A DNA stretch of 64,000 bases from Variovorax saccharolyticus (GCF_030316765.1 NZ_JASZYT010000003.1:1-64000); one strand, 5' to 3'; shown: positions 1-9,645, numbered from the stretch's first letter. The notes: generated by a model from the sequence alone, not told the origin. A program made the numbers and translations.

Positions 1-133
1 AAAAGGGCCGCGCGTGTTTGAGTGGAGCGAAGCGGAGCGAGTTTGCGCGGACCCCGCGTACCGCGAGCAGCGCAGGGCAGCCGCGAAGCGGCCGGTGACG
101 TCGGCCGGCCCGGGGCATACCGCCCGCCACCGC
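1..133. repeat. 133-bp dispersed direct repeat, left copy
   Basis: Bases 1-133 match 59265-59397 in the same orientation with four mismatches that I can count (offsets 30, 64, 119 and 129). The left copy begins at the window edge, so it may extend further left. The sequence is rich in short inverted GC motifs and no supported gene covers it. The remaining bases to 183, downstream of the TonB receptor gene, are C-rich and show no further feature. It could be a dispersed intergenic repeat of this genome or a remnant of a larger mobile or coding unit. Confidence 0.85.
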
Positions 134-183
134 CGCCCCGCCCCCCCGGAACCCCCGGCACGCAGTCGAACCGAACGTGTCCC

Positions 184-2298
184 CTAGAACGTCGCCCGCA
201 GTCCCACCTTCAGGCTGCGCCCCGGCAGCGGCGCATCCGGATACACCGTGGTCGTCAGGATCGAGGTCGCGCTGTAGGCCAGCGTGTTGCCGATGTTGTC
301 GACCCGCGCATACCAGGTGAGGTTGGCGCGCTGCACCCGCTGCTTGTAGCTGATCGACGCGCTCCACAGCGTGTAGGCCTCGGTCGCGCGGTCGCCCAGC
401 GGCGGCACCCGGTTCTGCGCCGCGTTGTAGTCGAAGCCCAGCCGCGCGGTCAACGGGCCGCTGCCCCAGGCCAGCGTGGCGCCGATGCGCCATGGCGCGA
501 TCCGCGGCAGCGGCTCGCCGGTGTCGGTGTTGGTGGCCCGCACGAGGTCGCCGCGCCATTCGAGATCGAGCGTCGAGCCATCGGCCGCGCGCGCGAAGCC
601 ATCGGCGCCGAGCAGTTGCAGGTTGCCGCTGGCCTCGAGGCCCCTGAAGCGGGCCCGCACACCGTGGTAGACGTAGTCGGCGAAGACCTCGGGGAACAGC
701 AGTTCTCCCTCGGCGGTCTCGATCGGCGGCGGGTTGAGTTCGCCGTCGGCGCTGCGCACGTTGCCGGTGGCCGTGAGCCCGATGTAGTTGCTGAAGCGGG
801 TCAGGTAGGCGTTCACCTTGGCCGTGTTGGCACCGGATTTCCATTGGGCGCCGAGGTCCAGGCCGGTGGACTTCTCTTCCTTGAGGTTCGGGTCTCCGGT
901 CTCCCAGGCCGCGGTCGCCACGTGCGGACCGTTGGCGAACAGCTCGTAGTCCTTCGGCGCCCGCTCGGTGTAGGCCAGGTTGGAGGTCAGCTGCCATTGC
1001 GGCGACAGGTTCACCAGCCCGCCGAAGGCGGCGCTGCTCGGCCGGAAGTCGCGCTCGCCGACGAAGAAGCGCGTGACTTCCGGGTTGGTCGGGTCGCCAA
1101 GCGAACGCACCTTGACCTCCTCGGTGCGGGCGCCGAAGCTCAGGCGTCCCCAGGAGGTGCCGAGCTCCTCGTGCAGGAACAACGCATTGGCCTTCGTGCG
1201 GCTGTCGGGCGCGAAGGCCTCCTCGCCATTGGCCGAGAAGCGGCCGCTGTCGCTGGTGAACCCGACCAGCCCCTCGAAGTTGCCGATCTTGCGGTGCCGG
1301 GCCTCGATGCGCAGGTCGTTGCTGTCATTGGCGAAGGTGGTGCCGGGCAGCGGCCCCTCGTACTCCGTGTGGCCGTACTCGGTGCGGCTGAACTTCGCAT
1401 GCACGCTGCTGAAGAAGCCGCCGGGACGCCATTCGCCCTCCAGCGCGTAGCGGTCAGACTTCATGCCGATCGTGACGTCATCCTCGGCCACCGTGCCGTA
1501 GGTGCTGCGGTAGGTGCTGGCCGAGGCGCCGATCCAGCCCTGGTCGAAGAACAGCGTGCCGCCGAAGGCGCCGCCGTCGGCCTCGTTGGCCGAATTGCAG
1601 ATCTTGCGCGCGAAGCCCGGCCGCTTCGGGTTCTCGCAGGCCAGCTCGATCGGCACCGAGACATCGTCGGACTCGCGGCGGAAGGCATCGACGTGCAGCG
1701 CATAGCGGCCGTTGCCGCCCTCGAGCACCACGCCGCCCGCCTTCTCGCGGTTGCCGGTGGCATAGCCGAGGTCGGCGCGGCCGCCGAAGCCCTCGATCGG
1801 CTCGGTCGGGATGCGGTTGTCGATCACGTTGACCACGCCGCCGACAGCGCTGCCACCGTACTGCAGCGCCGCCGGCCCGCGCAGCACCTCGAGACGCTCG
1901 GTGACCAGCGCATCGACCGGCACCGAATGGTCGTAGCTCAGCGCCGAGGCGTCGGGCGCGCTGCCGCCGTTCTGCAGGATGCGGATGCGGTCGCCGTCCT
2001 GGCCCCGGATCGTCGGCCGGCTCGCATTGGGCCCGAAATAGGTGCTGCCGACGCCCGGCAAGCCATTGAGCGTCTCGCCGAGCGTGGACTGCGAGCGCAA
2101 CAGCAGGGCCTCGTTCGAGAGCGAATGGGTCGGCGCGATCAGGTCGGCGGCGCCGAGCGGATTGCCGGTGACGGTGATCTCGCCCAGCGAGGGCGCCGCG
2201 GCTTCGGGCGCGGATTGAGCCCAGGCGCCGAACGAGGCGCAGGACAGGAAGGACAGCACCGCGACGCCGACGCGATGGCGAGTAAAGGCAAAAGGCAT
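184..2298 (-). CDS. TonB-dependent outer-membrane receptor, ZnuD-like (possible zinc receptor)
   Basis: This is a 704-aa outer-membrane TonB-dependent receptor that would import a bound metal or metal complex with TonB/ExbBD energy. A signal peptide is visible (about residues 1-27, ending AWAQ). A plug domain follows with the motifs RPTIRGQDGDRIRILQNG and LEVLRGPAALQYGGSAVGGVVNV, then a beta-barrel ending in an aromatic residue (LRATF). An extracellular-loop-like segment carries two cysteines (ACENP...KICNS), a feature reminiscent of ZnuD-type zinc receptors. The small His-containing gene just upstream at 2377-2751 strengthens a metal link. The substrate is inferred; a copper or other metal receptor is the alternative. 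The ATG start gives a good signal peptide. Confidence 0.85.
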   Translation of the reverse strand: MPFAFTRHRVGVAVLSFLSCASFGAWAQSAPEAAAPSLGEITVTGNPLGAADLIAPTHSLSNEALLLRSQSTLGETLNGLPGVGSTYFGPNASRPTIRGQDGDRIRILQNGGSAPDASALSYDHSVPVDALVTERLEVLRGPAALQYGGSAVGGVVNVIDNRIPTEPIEGFGGRADLGYATGNREKAGGVVLEGGNGRYALHVDAFRRESDDVSVPIELACENPKRPGFARKICNSANEADGGAFGGTLFFDQGWIGASASTYRSTYGTVAEDDVTIGMKSDRYALEGEWRPGGFFSSVHAKFSRTEYGHTEYEGPLPGTTFANDSNDLRIEARHRKIGNFEGLVGFTSDSGRFSANGEEAFAPDSRTKANALFLHEELGTSWGRLSFGARTEEVKVRSLGDPTNPEVTRFFVGERDFRPSSAAFGGLVNLSPQWQLTSNLAYTERAPKDYELFANGPHVATAAWETGDPNLKEEKSTGLDLGAQWKSGANTAKVNAYLTRFSNYIGLTATGNVRSADGELNPPPIETAEGELLFPEVFADYVYHGVRARFRGLEASGNLQLLGADGFARAADGSTLDLEWRGDLVRATNTDTGEPLPRIAPWRIGATLAWGSGPLTARLGFDYNAAQNRVPPLGDRATEAYTLWSASISYKQRVQRANLTWYARVDNIGNTLAYSATSILTTTVYPDAPLPGRSLKVGLRATF

Positions 2299-2376
2299 GG
2301 GAAAAGCACTCGTTGAATCGATGAACAGCCGGCCGCGACCCCGCCATGCGGGATCGGCAACCGGAAAACAGGGAGT

Positions 2377-2751
2377 TCAGCGAGTGGAAGGCGGACCGCG
2401 CGCGTCGAACAGCGCGATCCAGCGGGCGAAGACTTCGCCCTCGAGCCAGACGAAGCTGGCGGCCGGCAGCAGCACCGGCAGGAAGACCGGAGGCACGCAA
2501 GGCGCGGCCGCTCCATGGGACAACTGGTCGTAGAGCCGGCACTCGGCATCGGAGTGGGCGCCGAAAAGCGCCGTCAAGCCGTGGGCGTGGGCCGCGGGGT
2601 CGGCCTGCGCGCCGGCCACGGCCGCCGCTGTCGCGGGCGGCGAGCCGTGCAGCGTGCGGTGCAGCAGGCCCAGCGTGGTCGCGGCCCAGAGCGCGAACGC
2701 CAACGCGCACAACAGGGTGCGGGTGCGGAGGGAGCGCTGGGCGGAAGGCAT
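2377..2751 (-). CDS. Small His/Cys-containing exported protein, DUF2946-like
   Basis: This 124-aa protein has one N-terminal hydrophobic segment (about residues 11-28), then a His-bearing stretch (HRTLHG, AHAHG, GAHSD) and the motif ECRLYDQLSHG. A hydrophobic, probably membrane-associated C-terminal half follows. This layout matches the DUF2946-like proteins that often sit beside metal TonB receptors in Burkholderiales. It lies 78 bp upstream of the receptor gene on the same strand, so the two probably form one metal-handling unit. No Shine-Dalgarno is clear, because the region directly upstream is the 63-bp hairpin repeat, which may limit read-through from msrA. Its biochemical role is unknown. 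Confidence 0.65.
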   Translation of the reverse strand: MPSAQRSLRTRTLLCALAFALWAATTLGLLHRTLHGSPPATAAAVAGAQADPAAHAHGLTALFGAHSDAECRLYDQLSHGAAAPCVPPVFLPVLLPAASFVWLEGEVFARWIALFDARGPPSTR

Positions 2752-2753
2752 TG

Positions 2754-2816
2754 GTCAGTTAAGGACAGAGCAAAAACTGCTGCGCAGTTTCTTGGTCTGT
2801 CCCGCGAGGTCTCAGG
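2754..2816 (-). repeat. 63-bp dispersed hairpin repeat (terminator-like), copy 1
   Basis: This element matches 16408-16470 at 61 of 63 positions. Read on the minus strand it forms nested dyads. The outer arms are GGACAGA/TCTGTCC (2763-2769 and 2796-2802). The inner stem is AAACTGC/GCAGTTT with a 3-nt loop, and the inner stem is followed by T residues, which resembles a Rho-independent terminator. The stop codon of msrA (2812-2814) lies inside the element. It therefore provides both the gene end and a probable transcript end or processing hairpin. Confidence 0.9.
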
Positions 2817-3363
2817 ATTTCACCCGCGCCGCGAAGGTCTTCTGGAACTTCTCGACCTTGGGGCCGACCACGAAGGCGCAGTAGCCCTGGTTCGGGTTGT
2901 TCAGGAAGTAGTCCTGGTGGTAGGCCTCGGCCGTGTAGTAATTGGCCAGCGGCTCGATCTCGGTCACGATCGGCGCGCTGTAGGTCTTGCTGTCGGCGAT
3001 CTCGCGGACCACTTCCTCGGCCACCTGCTTCTGCGCCGGGTCGAGGTAGTAGATGCCGCTGCGGTACTGGGTGCCGACATCGTTGCCCTGGCGGTTCAGC
3101 GTCGTCGGGTCGTGCACGACGAAGAAGATCTCGAGGATCTCGCGCAGCGAGATCTGCGCCGGGTCGAAGCTCAGCTTGACGACTTCCGAATGCCCGGTGC
3201 GGCCGGTGCAGACCTGCTCGTAGCTCGGATTCGGGGTCTGGCCGTTGCTGTAGCCGGACTCGACATCGACCACGCCCTGCACCCGGTCGAACACGGCTTC
3301 GGTGCACCAGAAGCAGCCACCCCCAAGGACGATGGTTTCGGTTGACGAGGATGGCGACGACAT
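2812..3363 (-). CDS. msrA: Peptide-methionine (S)-S-oxide reductase MsrA
   Basis: MsrA repairs oxidised proteins by reducing methionine-S-sulfoxide with thioredoxin-supplied electrons in the cytosol. The signature GGCFWCTE lies near the N-terminus, its first cysteine being the catalytic nucleophile. The typical GHSEVVKLSFDP and GTQYRSGIYY stretches follow. I chose the ATG at 3363, preceded by GGAG at good spacing, giving 183 aa. A GTG eleven codons upstream (3396) is in frame but has weaker translation signals. The gene is divergent from the TetR-type regulator at 3462. Its stop codon lies within the 63-bp repeat. Confidence 0.93.
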   Translation of the reverse strand: MSSPSSSTETIVLGGGCFWCTEAVFDRVQGVVDVESGYSNGQTPNPSYEQVCTGRTGHSEVVKLSFDPAQISLREILEIFFVVHDPTTLNRQGNDVGTQYRSGIYYLDPAQKQVAEEVVREIADSKTYSAPIVTEIEPLANYYTAEAYHQDYFLNNPNQGYCAFVVGPKVEKFQKTFAARVKS

Positions 3364-3433
3364 GGCAGCTCCGGCGAATTTCGAGACGAAGCTCACATTG
3401 TGCCGGCTTGACGCAGTGCAACCGCCTCACTAC

Positions 3434-3457
3434 ATTACTAACCCGCCAGTCATTAAT
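3434..3457 (+). promoter_or_regulatory. Possible TetR-type operator (imperfect inverted repeat)
   Basis: An inverted repeat with 10-bp arms (ATTACTAACC and AGTCATTAAT, 7 of 10 complementary) flanks a 4-bp centre. It sits just upstream of the TetR-family start at 3462, in the only AT-rich patch between msrA and the regulator. Its position suggests autoregulation of the tetR-MFP-RND operon. The assignment rests on symmetry and position only. Confidence 0.4.
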
Positions 3458-3461
3458 TAAC

Positions 3462-4139
3462 ATGCCCTCCCCCCGATTCCTGAAGGACAAGCTCTGTCCC
3501 GTGAGCGCCAAGCGCGAGCGGCGCAAGGAAGCCCGTCCCGGCGAATTGCTGGAGGCAGCGCTCGACCTGTTCGTCGAGAAGGGCTTCGCTGCCACCCGCT
3601 CGGAGGAAGTCGCGGCCCGCGCCGGCGTCTCCAAGGGCACCCTCTTCCTCTATTTCCAGAGCAAGGAAGAGCTGTTCAAGGCGGTGGTGATCGAGAACCT
3701 GGCCGGCCGCTTCACCGAGTGGAACCAGGAGTTCGACGAATACGAAGGCACGACCGCCGACATGCTGCGCTACTGCATGCGAATCTGGTGGGAACGGGTC
3801 GGCGCGACCAAGGCCTCGGGCCTGACCAAGCTCATGATGAGCGAAGGGCGCAACTTTCCCGAACTGGCCGAGTTCTACCGCCGCGAAGTCGTGCAGCCGG
3901 GCCATGAACTGCTGCGGCGCATCGTCCAGCGCGGCATCGACCGCGGCGAGTTCGCGCCGGTCGAGGTCGACCTGGCGATCTACACCGTCATCGCGCCGAT
4001 GATCTTCCTGATGCTCACGAAGCATTCGCCTGCGATCTGCTTCGATCACACCTCCGCCATCGACCCCGAGAAATACCTGGCGCTCCAGGCCGAGACCGTG
4101 CTGCACGGCCTTTGCATGCCGCCGAAGGCCGCTGCATGA
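3462..4139 (+). CDS. TetR/AcrR-family transcriptional regulator of the adjacent RND pump
   Basis: This 225-aa one-component repressor has an N-terminal TetR helix-turn-helix (FAATRSEEVAARAGVSKGTL followed by FLYFQSKEELF). Its C-terminal half is a ligand-binding domain typical of AcrR-like proteins (RRIVQRGIDRGEFAPVEVDL). The open frame extends further upstream, but the ATG at 3462 follows the AT-rich promoter and gives the normal family N-terminus. The gene overlaps the membrane fusion protein start by ATGA (4136-4139), which points to one operon and local control of efflux. The inducing ligand cannot be read from the sequence. Confidence 0.9.
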   Translation: MPSPRFLKDKLCPVSAKRERRKEARPGELLEAALDLFVEKGFAATRSEEVAARAGVSKGTLFLYFQSKEELFKAVVIENLAGRFTEWNQEFDEYEGTTADMLRYCMRIWWERVGATKASGLTKLMMSEGRNFPELAEFYRREVVQPGHELLRRIVQRGIDRGEFAPVEVDLAIYTVIAPMIFLMLTKHSPAICFDHTSAIDPEKYLALQAETVLHGLCMPPKAAA

Positions 4140-5326
4140 AAAGAACGATGAAGTGGGCCATCGCGGCCCTGATCCTGGTGCTGCTCGTGGGCGGCGCGCT
4201 GCGCGCCATCGGCGCGCGCAAGGCGCAGCAGGCCAAGCTGGCGGCCGGCAGCACGGCGGCCGAGACCGTGGTCGAGCTGTCGCCGGCCGACGTGGTGCGG
4301 GTCGCGCGGCGCGAACTGGCCGAGACGCTGCCGGTCTCGGGCACGCTGCGCGCGGTCGATTCGGCGCAGGTCAAGGCCCGCGTCGCCGGCGAGCTGATCG
4401 GCCTCACGGTGCGCGAAGGCGATACCGTGACCGCCGGGCAGGTCATCGCACGCATCGATCCGGTCGAATACCAGTCGCGCATGCGGCAGGCCCAGGAGCA
4501 GGCCGATTCGTCGCGCGCCCAGGCCGAGGTGGCGCAGCGCACCTTCGACAACAACAAGGCTCTGGTCGAGCAGGGCTTCATCTCGCGGACCGCGCTCGAA
4601 ACCTCGCAGTCGAATCTCAATTCGGCGCTGTCGACGCATCGCGCCGCACTGGCGGCGGTCGAGATGACCCGCAAGTCGCTGGACGACACCGTGCTCAGGA
4701 GCCCGATCGCGGGCCAGGTGTCGCAGCGCCTCGCCCAATCGGGCGAGCGCGTCGGCGTCGACGCCAAGATCATCGAGGTGGTCGACCTGAGCCGTATCGA
4801 GGTCGAGGCCACGCTGGCGGCGGCCGACTCGGTGGCGGTGCGCGTCGGCCAGCGCGCCAGCCTGCAGATCGAGGGCAGCAGCGTGAGCGACCCGAAGAGC
4901 GGCGAACGCAGCGTCGGCGCCAGCGTGGTGCGCGTCAACCCGAGCGCCCAGGCCGGCAGCCGCAGCGTGCTGGTCTACCTGCGGCTCGACCGCAGCACCG
5001 GCTTCCGCCAGGGCCTGTTCGCGCAGGGCACGATCGACGTCGGCCGCACCGAGGCGCTGGCCCTGCCGCTGACCGCGGTGCGCACCGACAAGCCGGCGCC
5101 CTACGTGCAGGCGGTGGTCGACGGCCGCATCGTGCATCGGCCGGTCGAGACCGGCCTGCGCGGCCAGGTCGACGGCCAGACCATGGTCGCGGTCAGCGGC
5201 ATCGACGACGGCGCGGTGGTGGTGGCGGGCAGCCTCGGCCCGCTGCGCCAGGGCACGGCGGTGCGGCTGGCGCCGATCGCCGCAGCCCCCGCACCGGCGG
5301 TCCCGTCGGCACGCAGCGCGCCCTGA
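4136..5326 (+). CDS. RND efflux periplasmic adaptor (membrane fusion protein)
   Basis: This 396-aa periplasmic adaptor links the inner-membrane RND pump at 5339 to an outer-membrane channel. It starts with an N-terminal membrane anchor (about residues 5-25). A lipoyl half-motif (VKARVAGELIGLTVREGDTV), a coiled-coil hairpin (RQAQEQADSSRAQAEVAQRT onward), the second lipoyl half and a beta-barrel domain follow. The C-terminal membrane-proximal domain ends in an Ala/Pro-rich tail. I chose the ATG at 4136, which overlaps the tetR stop. An earlier in-frame start at 4112 would lie inside tetR. Confidence 0.92.
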   Translation: MKRTMKWAIAALILVLLVGGALRAIGARKAQQAKLAAGSTAAETVVELSPADVVRVARRELAETLPVSGTLRAVDSAQVKARVAGELIGLTVREGDTVTAGQVIARIDPVEYQSRMRQAQEQADSSRAQAEVAQRTFDNNKALVEQGFISRTALETSQSNLNSALSTHRAALAAVEMTRKSLDDTVLRSPIAGQVSQRLAQSGERVGVDAKIIEVVDLSRIEVEATLAAADSVAVRVGQRASLQIEGSSVSDPKSGERSVGASVVRVNPSAQAGSRSVLVYLRLDRSTGFRQGLFAQGTIDVGRTEALALPLTAVRTDKPAPYVQAVVDGRIVHRPVETGLRGQVDGQTMVAVSGIDDGAVVVAGSLGPLRQGTAVRLAPIAAAPAPAVPSARSAP

Positions 5327-5338
5327 GGATCGAACGGC

Positions 5339-8300
5339 ATGTGGTTCACCCGCGTCAGTCTCAAGAATCCGGTCTTCGCGACCATGCTGATGCTCGCGCT
5401 GGTGGTGCTCGGCGCCTTCTCCTATCAGCGGCTGCAGGTCGACCAGTTCCCGAACATCGACTTCCCGGTGGTGGTGGTGATCACCGAGTACCCGGGAGCC
5501 TCGCCCGAGATCGTCGAGAGCGAGGTCACGAAGAAGATCGAGGAAGGCGTCAACTCGATCGCCGGCATCAATGCGCTGACCTCGCGCAGCTATGAAGGCC
5601 AGTCGGTCGTCATCATCGAGTTCCAGCTCTACGTCGACGGCCGCAAGGCGGCCGAGGACGTGCGCGAGAAGGTGGCCGGCGTGCGGCCGCTGTTCCGTGA
5701 CGAGGTGAAAGACCCGCGCGTGCTGCGCTTCGACCCCGCCTCGCGCGCCGTGTGGTCGGTGGCGGTGCTGCCCGAGGGCCCTAAGGAGACGCAGCCCAGC
5801 GCCGTCGAGTTGACGAACTGGGCCGACCAAGTGCTCAAGAAGCGGCTCGAGAACGTGCGCGGCGTCGGCTCGGTGACGCTGGTCGGCGGCACCAAGCGCG
5901 AGATCAACATCTACCTCAATCCGCAGGCGATGGAGGCCTTCGGCGTCAGCGCCAGCCAGGTGGTCGATGCGGTGCGCAGCGAGAACCAGGCGCTGCCGGT
6001 GGGCTCGGTGCGCTCGCTCGAACAAGACCGCGTGGTGCAGATCGACGCCCGCATGGAACGGCCGGAGGACTTCGGCCGCATCATCGTGGCCCGCAAGGGC
6101 GGCGCGCCAATCCGCGTCGACCAGGTGGCGACGGTGCGCGACGGTGCGCAGGAGATCGACAGCCTGGCGCTCTACAACGGCCAGCGCACCTTGCTGCTGT
6201 CGGTGCAGAAGGCGCAGGACGAGAACACCATCCAGGTGGTCGACGGGCTGGTCAAGGCGATCGCCGAGATCAAGCCGCAGCTGCCGCCGGGCGTGCGGCT
6301 GGAGCCGATCGCCGACGCTTCGCGCCCGATCCGCGTTGCGGTGCAGAACGTGCGCCAGACCCTGATCGAAGGCGCCCTGCTGACGGTGCTGATCGTCTTC
6401 CTGTTCCTCAATTCGTGGCGCTCCACCGTCATCACCGGCCTGACCCTGCCGATCGCGCTGATCGGCACCTTCTGGTTCATGGCGATGTTCGGCTTCACGA
6501 TCAACATGATCACGCTGATGGCGCTGTCGCTGTGCGTCGGCCTCTTGATCGACGATGCGATCGTGGTGCGCGAAAACATCGTGCGCCACGTGCAGATGGG
6601 CAAGAAGCCCTACCAGGCCTCGCTCGACGGCACCCAGGAGATCGGCCTGGCGGTGCTGGCGACCACGCTGTCGATCGTCGCGGTGTTCCTGCCGATCGGC
6701 TTCATGGAAGGCATCATCGGCAAGTTCTTCCACGAGTTCGGCATCACGATCGTGGCGGCCGTGATGATCTCGATGTTCGTGAGCTTCACGCTGGACCCGA
6801 TGATGTCGAGCATCTGGCACGACCCGGCGATCGACAAGCACGGCAAGAACGAGGCGCCCGCCAGCTTCTACGACCGCACCATCGGCCGCGTGACCGGCTG
6901 GTTCGACCGCGCCACCGAACGGCTGGCCGAGGGCTACCAGGGCATCCTGCGCTGGGCGCTGGTGCACAAGCTGGCCACCGTGTTCGCGGCCATCGGCATC
7001 TTCGTCGCGAGCGTCTTCATGGTGCCGCTGCTGGGCACCGAGTTCGTGCCCAAGGCCGACTTCTCCGAGACCTCGATCAGCTTCTACACGCCGGTCGGCT
7101 CCTCGCTCGAAGTGACCGAGGCCAAGGCCCGACAGGTGGAAGGGGTGCTGCGCGAGATGCCCGAGGTGCGCTACACGCTCACCACCATCAACAGCGGCGA
7201 CGCCCAGGGCAAGATCTACGCGAGCGTGTACGTGCGGCTGGTCGACCGCCGCTCGCGCAACCGCAGCGTCGACCAGATGTCGACCGTGCTGCGCGAGCGG
7301 CTGCGCGCGATCCCCGGCATCACGGTCACGCACGTGGGCCTGCGCGACTCGGTCGGCGGCAACAAGCCGATCGAGTTCTCGCTGCAGGGCCCGGACCTGA
7401 AGGAACTCGAGCGCCTGACCCGCCGCGTGATGGACGCGATCCGCCCGATCCCCGGCCTGGTCGACCTCGACTCCAGCCTGAAGCCCGACAAGCCGACGGT
7501 CAGCGTGGTGATCCGCCGCGACGCCGCCTCCGACCTCGGCCTCGGCGTGGCGCCGATCGCCTCGGCGCTGCGCACGCTGGTGGCCGGCACCACGGTGGGC
7601 AACTGGCGCGCGCCCGACGACCAGACCTACGATGTCAACGTGCGGCTGGCGCCCGAGGTCCGCAACTCGCCGGCCGACCTGGCCCGCCTGCCCTTCCTGA
7701 GCACCGCGGTCGGCGCCAATGCCGACGGCTCGAGCCGCATCGTGCGGCTGGCCCAGGTGGCCGAAGTGCGCGAATCGACCGGGCCGAACCAGATCAACCG
7801 GCGCGCGCTGGCACGCGAGGTGAGCATCAACGCCAATGTCGACGGCCGCTCGGCCGGCGAGGTGTCGGCCGACCTGCGCACGGCGCTGGCCGGCATCGCC
7901 TTCCCGCCGGGCTACGGCTGGCAGTTCAGCGGCTCGACCAAGAACATGCAGGAGTCCTTCGGCTATGCGGTCTCGGCGCTGGCGCTGGCCGTGATCTTCA
8001 TCTACATGATCCTGGCCAGCCAGTTCAGGAGCTTCCTGCAGCCGCTGGCGCTGATGACCTCGCTGCCGCTGACCCTGATCGGGGTGGTGCTGGCGCTCTT
8101 GATCTTCCGCTCGACGCTGTCGATGTTCTCGATCATCGGCGTCGTCATGCTGATGGGCCTGGTGACCAAGAACGCGATCCTGCTGGTCGACTTCGCGATC
8201 CGCGCCCGGGAGCCCGGCGTCGCCGAGGACGGCACGCCGGTGCCCGGCCTGCCGCGCGCCGAGGCCCTGCTGCTGGCCGCCCGCGTGCGGCTGCGCCCGA

Positions 8301-8566
8301 TCCTCATGACCACGCTGGCGATGATCTTCGGCATGGTGCCGCTGGCCTTCGCGGTCAGCGAGGGCTCCGAGCAGCGCGCGCCGATGGGCCAGGCCGTGAT
8401 CGGCGGCGTCATCACCTCGTCGCTGCTGACTCTGGTGGTGGTGCCGGTGGTCTACTGCTACATGGACGACCTGGCCAACTGGGCCCGCCGCCGCTGGGCC
8501 GGCAAGCAGAAGCCGGCCGCCGAGACCGCCCCCGTGGCGGCGCCTAAAATCGAAAGTTTGTCCTGA
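5339..8566 (+). CDS. RND multidrug efflux permease (HAE1 family)
   Basis: This 1075-aa inner-membrane proton antiporter of the AcrB/MdtB type is the usual family length. The N-terminus is TM1 ([20 protein letters not shown]) followed by the typical [19 protein letters not shown] motif. TM4 carries the paired acidic proton-relay residues ([14 protein letters not shown]) and TM10 carries the conserved lysine ([15 protein letters not shown]). Two large periplasmic porter domains separate the two membrane halves. The start lies 12 bp after the adaptor, with a TGAGGA Shine-Dalgarno overlapping the adaptor stop. TolC at 9795 is the natural outer-membrane partner. The substrate is unknown. Confidence 0.95.
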   Translation: MWFTRVSLKNPVFATMLMLALVVLGAFSYQRLQVDQFPNIDFPVVVVITEYPGASPEIVESEVTKKIEEGVNSIAGINALTSRSYEGQSVVIIEFQLYVDGRKAAEDVREKVAGVRPLFRDEVKDPRVLRFDPASRAVWSVAVLPEGPKETQPSAVELTNWADQVLKKRLENVRGVGSVTLVGGTKREINIYLNPQAMEAFGVSASQVVDAVRSENQALPVGSVRSLEQDRVVQIDARMERPEDFGRIIVARKGGAPIRVDQVATVRDGAQEIDSLALYNGQRTLLLSVQKAQDENTIQVVDGLVKAIAEIKPQLPPGVRLEPIADASRPIRVAVQNVRQTLIEGALLTVLIVFLFLNSWRSTVITGLTLPIALIGTFWFMAMFGFTINMITLMALSLCVGLLIDDAIVVRENIVRHVQMGKKPYQASLDGTQEIGLAVLATTLSIVAVFLPIGFMEGIIGKFFHEFGITIVAAVMISMFVSFTLDPMMSSIWHDPAIDKHGKNEAPASFYDRTIGRVTGWFDRATERLAEGYQGILRWALVHKLATVFAAIGIFVASVFMVPLLGTEFVPKADFSETSISFYTPVGSSLEVTEAKARQVEGVLREMPEVRYTLTTINSGDAQGKIYASVYVRLVDRRSRNRSVDQMSTVLRERLRAIPGITVTHVGLRDSVGGNKPIEFSLQGPDLKELERLTRRVMDAIRPIPGLVDLDSSLKPDKPTVSVVIRRDAASDLGLGVAPIASALRTLVAGTTVGNWRAPDDQTYDVNVRLAPEVRNSPADLARLPFLSTAVGANADGSSRIVRLAQVAEVRESTGPNQINRRALAREVSINANVDGRSAGEVSADLRTALAGIAFPPGYGWQFSGSTKNMQESFGYAVSALALAVIFIYMILASQFRSFLQPLALMTSLPLTLIGVVLALLIFRSTLSMFSIIGVVMLMGLVTKNAILLVDFAIRAREPGVAEDGTPVPGLPRAEALLLAARVRLRPILMTTLAMIFGMVPLAFAVSEGSEQRAPMGQAVIGGVITSSLLTLVVVPVVYCYMDDLANWARRRWAGKQKPAAETAPVAAPKIESLS

Positions 8567-8585
8567 GTCCGCGAGGAGAGACCCC

Positions 8586-9272
8586 ATGAACCCCACCCCC
8601 ACGCTGGAGCGCCTGCGCTTCAACATGATCGAACAGCAGATCCGCCCCTGGGACGTGCTCGATCTCGACATCCTCGATCTGCTGGCCCAGATCCGGCGCG
8701 AGGACTACGTGCCCGAAGCCCACCGCGCGCTGGCCTTCTTCGACATGGAAATCCCGCTCGAGGGCGCGAGCACGGCCAAGGAACCCGGCCAGGTCATGCT
8801 GTCGCCGAAGGTCGAGGCCCGCATGCTGCAGGATCTGCACATCCAGAAGCACGAAACGGTGCTCGAGATCGGCGCCGGCAGCGGCTTCATGGCCGCCCTG
8901 CTGGCCCACCGCGCGGCCCAGGTGCTGACGCTCGAGATCGACCCCGGCCTGGCCGCCTTTGCCGCCGGCAACCTGCGCCGCAACGGCGTGATGAACGTCG
9001 AGGTGCGCCACGCCGACGGCGCCACGCCGCTGCCGAGCGGGCCGACCTTCGACGTCATCGTGCTGAGCGGCTCGGTCGCCCGCATCCCGCAGGGCCTGCT
9101 GGGCTCGCTCAACCCGGGCGGCCGGCTGGCAGCCGTGGTCGGCGACGAACCGATGATGCGGGCCCACTTCGTGACCCGCACCGGCGAAGGCAAGTGGGAC
9201 GTGCTGCAGCCCTGGGACACGGTCGCGCCGCGCCTCTTGAACTTCCCCGTGCCCTCCCGCTTCAACTTCTGA
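8586..9272 (+). CDS. Protein-L-isoaspartate O-methyltransferase family protein
   Basis: This 228-aa SAM-dependent methyltransferase resembles PCMT, which repairs isoaspartyl residues in aged proteins. SAM motif I is visible near residue 95 (VLEIGAGSGFMAALLAH), preceded by the family-type segment around IQKHE. It starts 19 bp after the RND permease with a GAGGAGAG Shine-Dalgarno, and the rhodanese gene follows after 13 bp. This branch of the family is common next to rhodanese and tolC genes in Burkholderiales, so its true substrate there may differ from classical Pcm. Confidence 0.85.
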   Translation: MNPTPTLERLRFNMIEQQIRPWDVLDLDILDLLAQIRREDYVPEAHRALAFFDMEIPLEGASTAKEPGQVMLSPKVEARMLQDLHIQKHETVLEIGAGSGFMAALLAHRAAQVLTLEIDPGLAAFAAGNLRRNGVMNVEVRHADGATPLPSGPTFDVIVLSGSVARIPQGLLGSLNPGGRLAAVVGDEPMMRAHFVTRTGEGKWDVLQPWDTVAPRLLNFPVPSRFNF

Positions 9273-9285
9273 GCGCCCGCCCTCC

Positions 9286-9624
9286 ATGATCGACCAAATC
9301 CGCCCGTCAGAGCTTGCCGACTGGTTCGCCAGGAATCCGAATGCGATCCCGGTCGTGCTCGACGTGCGCGAGCCCTGGGAACTGCAGACCGCGCAAGTGG
9401 CGCCCCAGGGCTTCACGCTGGCGACGATCCCGATGAACGAGATCCCGGCCCGCGTCGCCGAACTCGATCCGGGCCAGCGCATCGCGTGCCTCTGCCATCA
9501 CGGCGCGCGCAGCCAGCGCGTGGCCGCCTTCCTGGCGCAGAACGGCTTCGACGAGGTCGCGAACATCGCCGGCGGCATCGATGCCTGGTCGGCGCAGCAC
9601 GACCCCACCGTTCCGCGGTACTAG
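9286..9624 (+). CDS. Single-domain rhodanese-like sulfurtransferase
   Basis: This 112-aa cytosolic protein consists of one rhodanese domain. The CDC25-like VLDVREPWE motif lies near the N-terminus, and the active-site loop reads CLCHHGARSQRV, with Cys followed by a His-rich loop as persulfide acceptor. The C-terminal NIAGGIDAWS motif completes the fold. It is co-directional with the pcm-like gene and tolC. Its physiological sulfur acceptor is not evident. Confidence 0.9.
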   Translation: MIDQIRPSELADWFARNPNAIPVVLDVREPWELQTAQVAPQGFTLATIPMNEIPARVAELDPGQRIACLCHHGARSQRVAAFLAQNGFDEVANIAGGIDAWSAQHDPTVPRY

Positions 9625-9645
9625 ATGCCCTTCGAATTTCCTGCG

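Noticed and set aside
22..2316. Plus-strand frame starting in the 133-bp repeat and running opposite the TonB receptor
   Set aside because: Composition is shadow-like and the receptor on the minus strand has signal peptide, plug and barrel motifs.
4046..8671. Very long minus-strand frame (over 1500 codons) opposite the RND operon
   Set aside because: It is antisense to well-supported efflux genes, has extreme His/Arg/Asp composition and no recognisable motif; long antisense frames are expected at this GC content.
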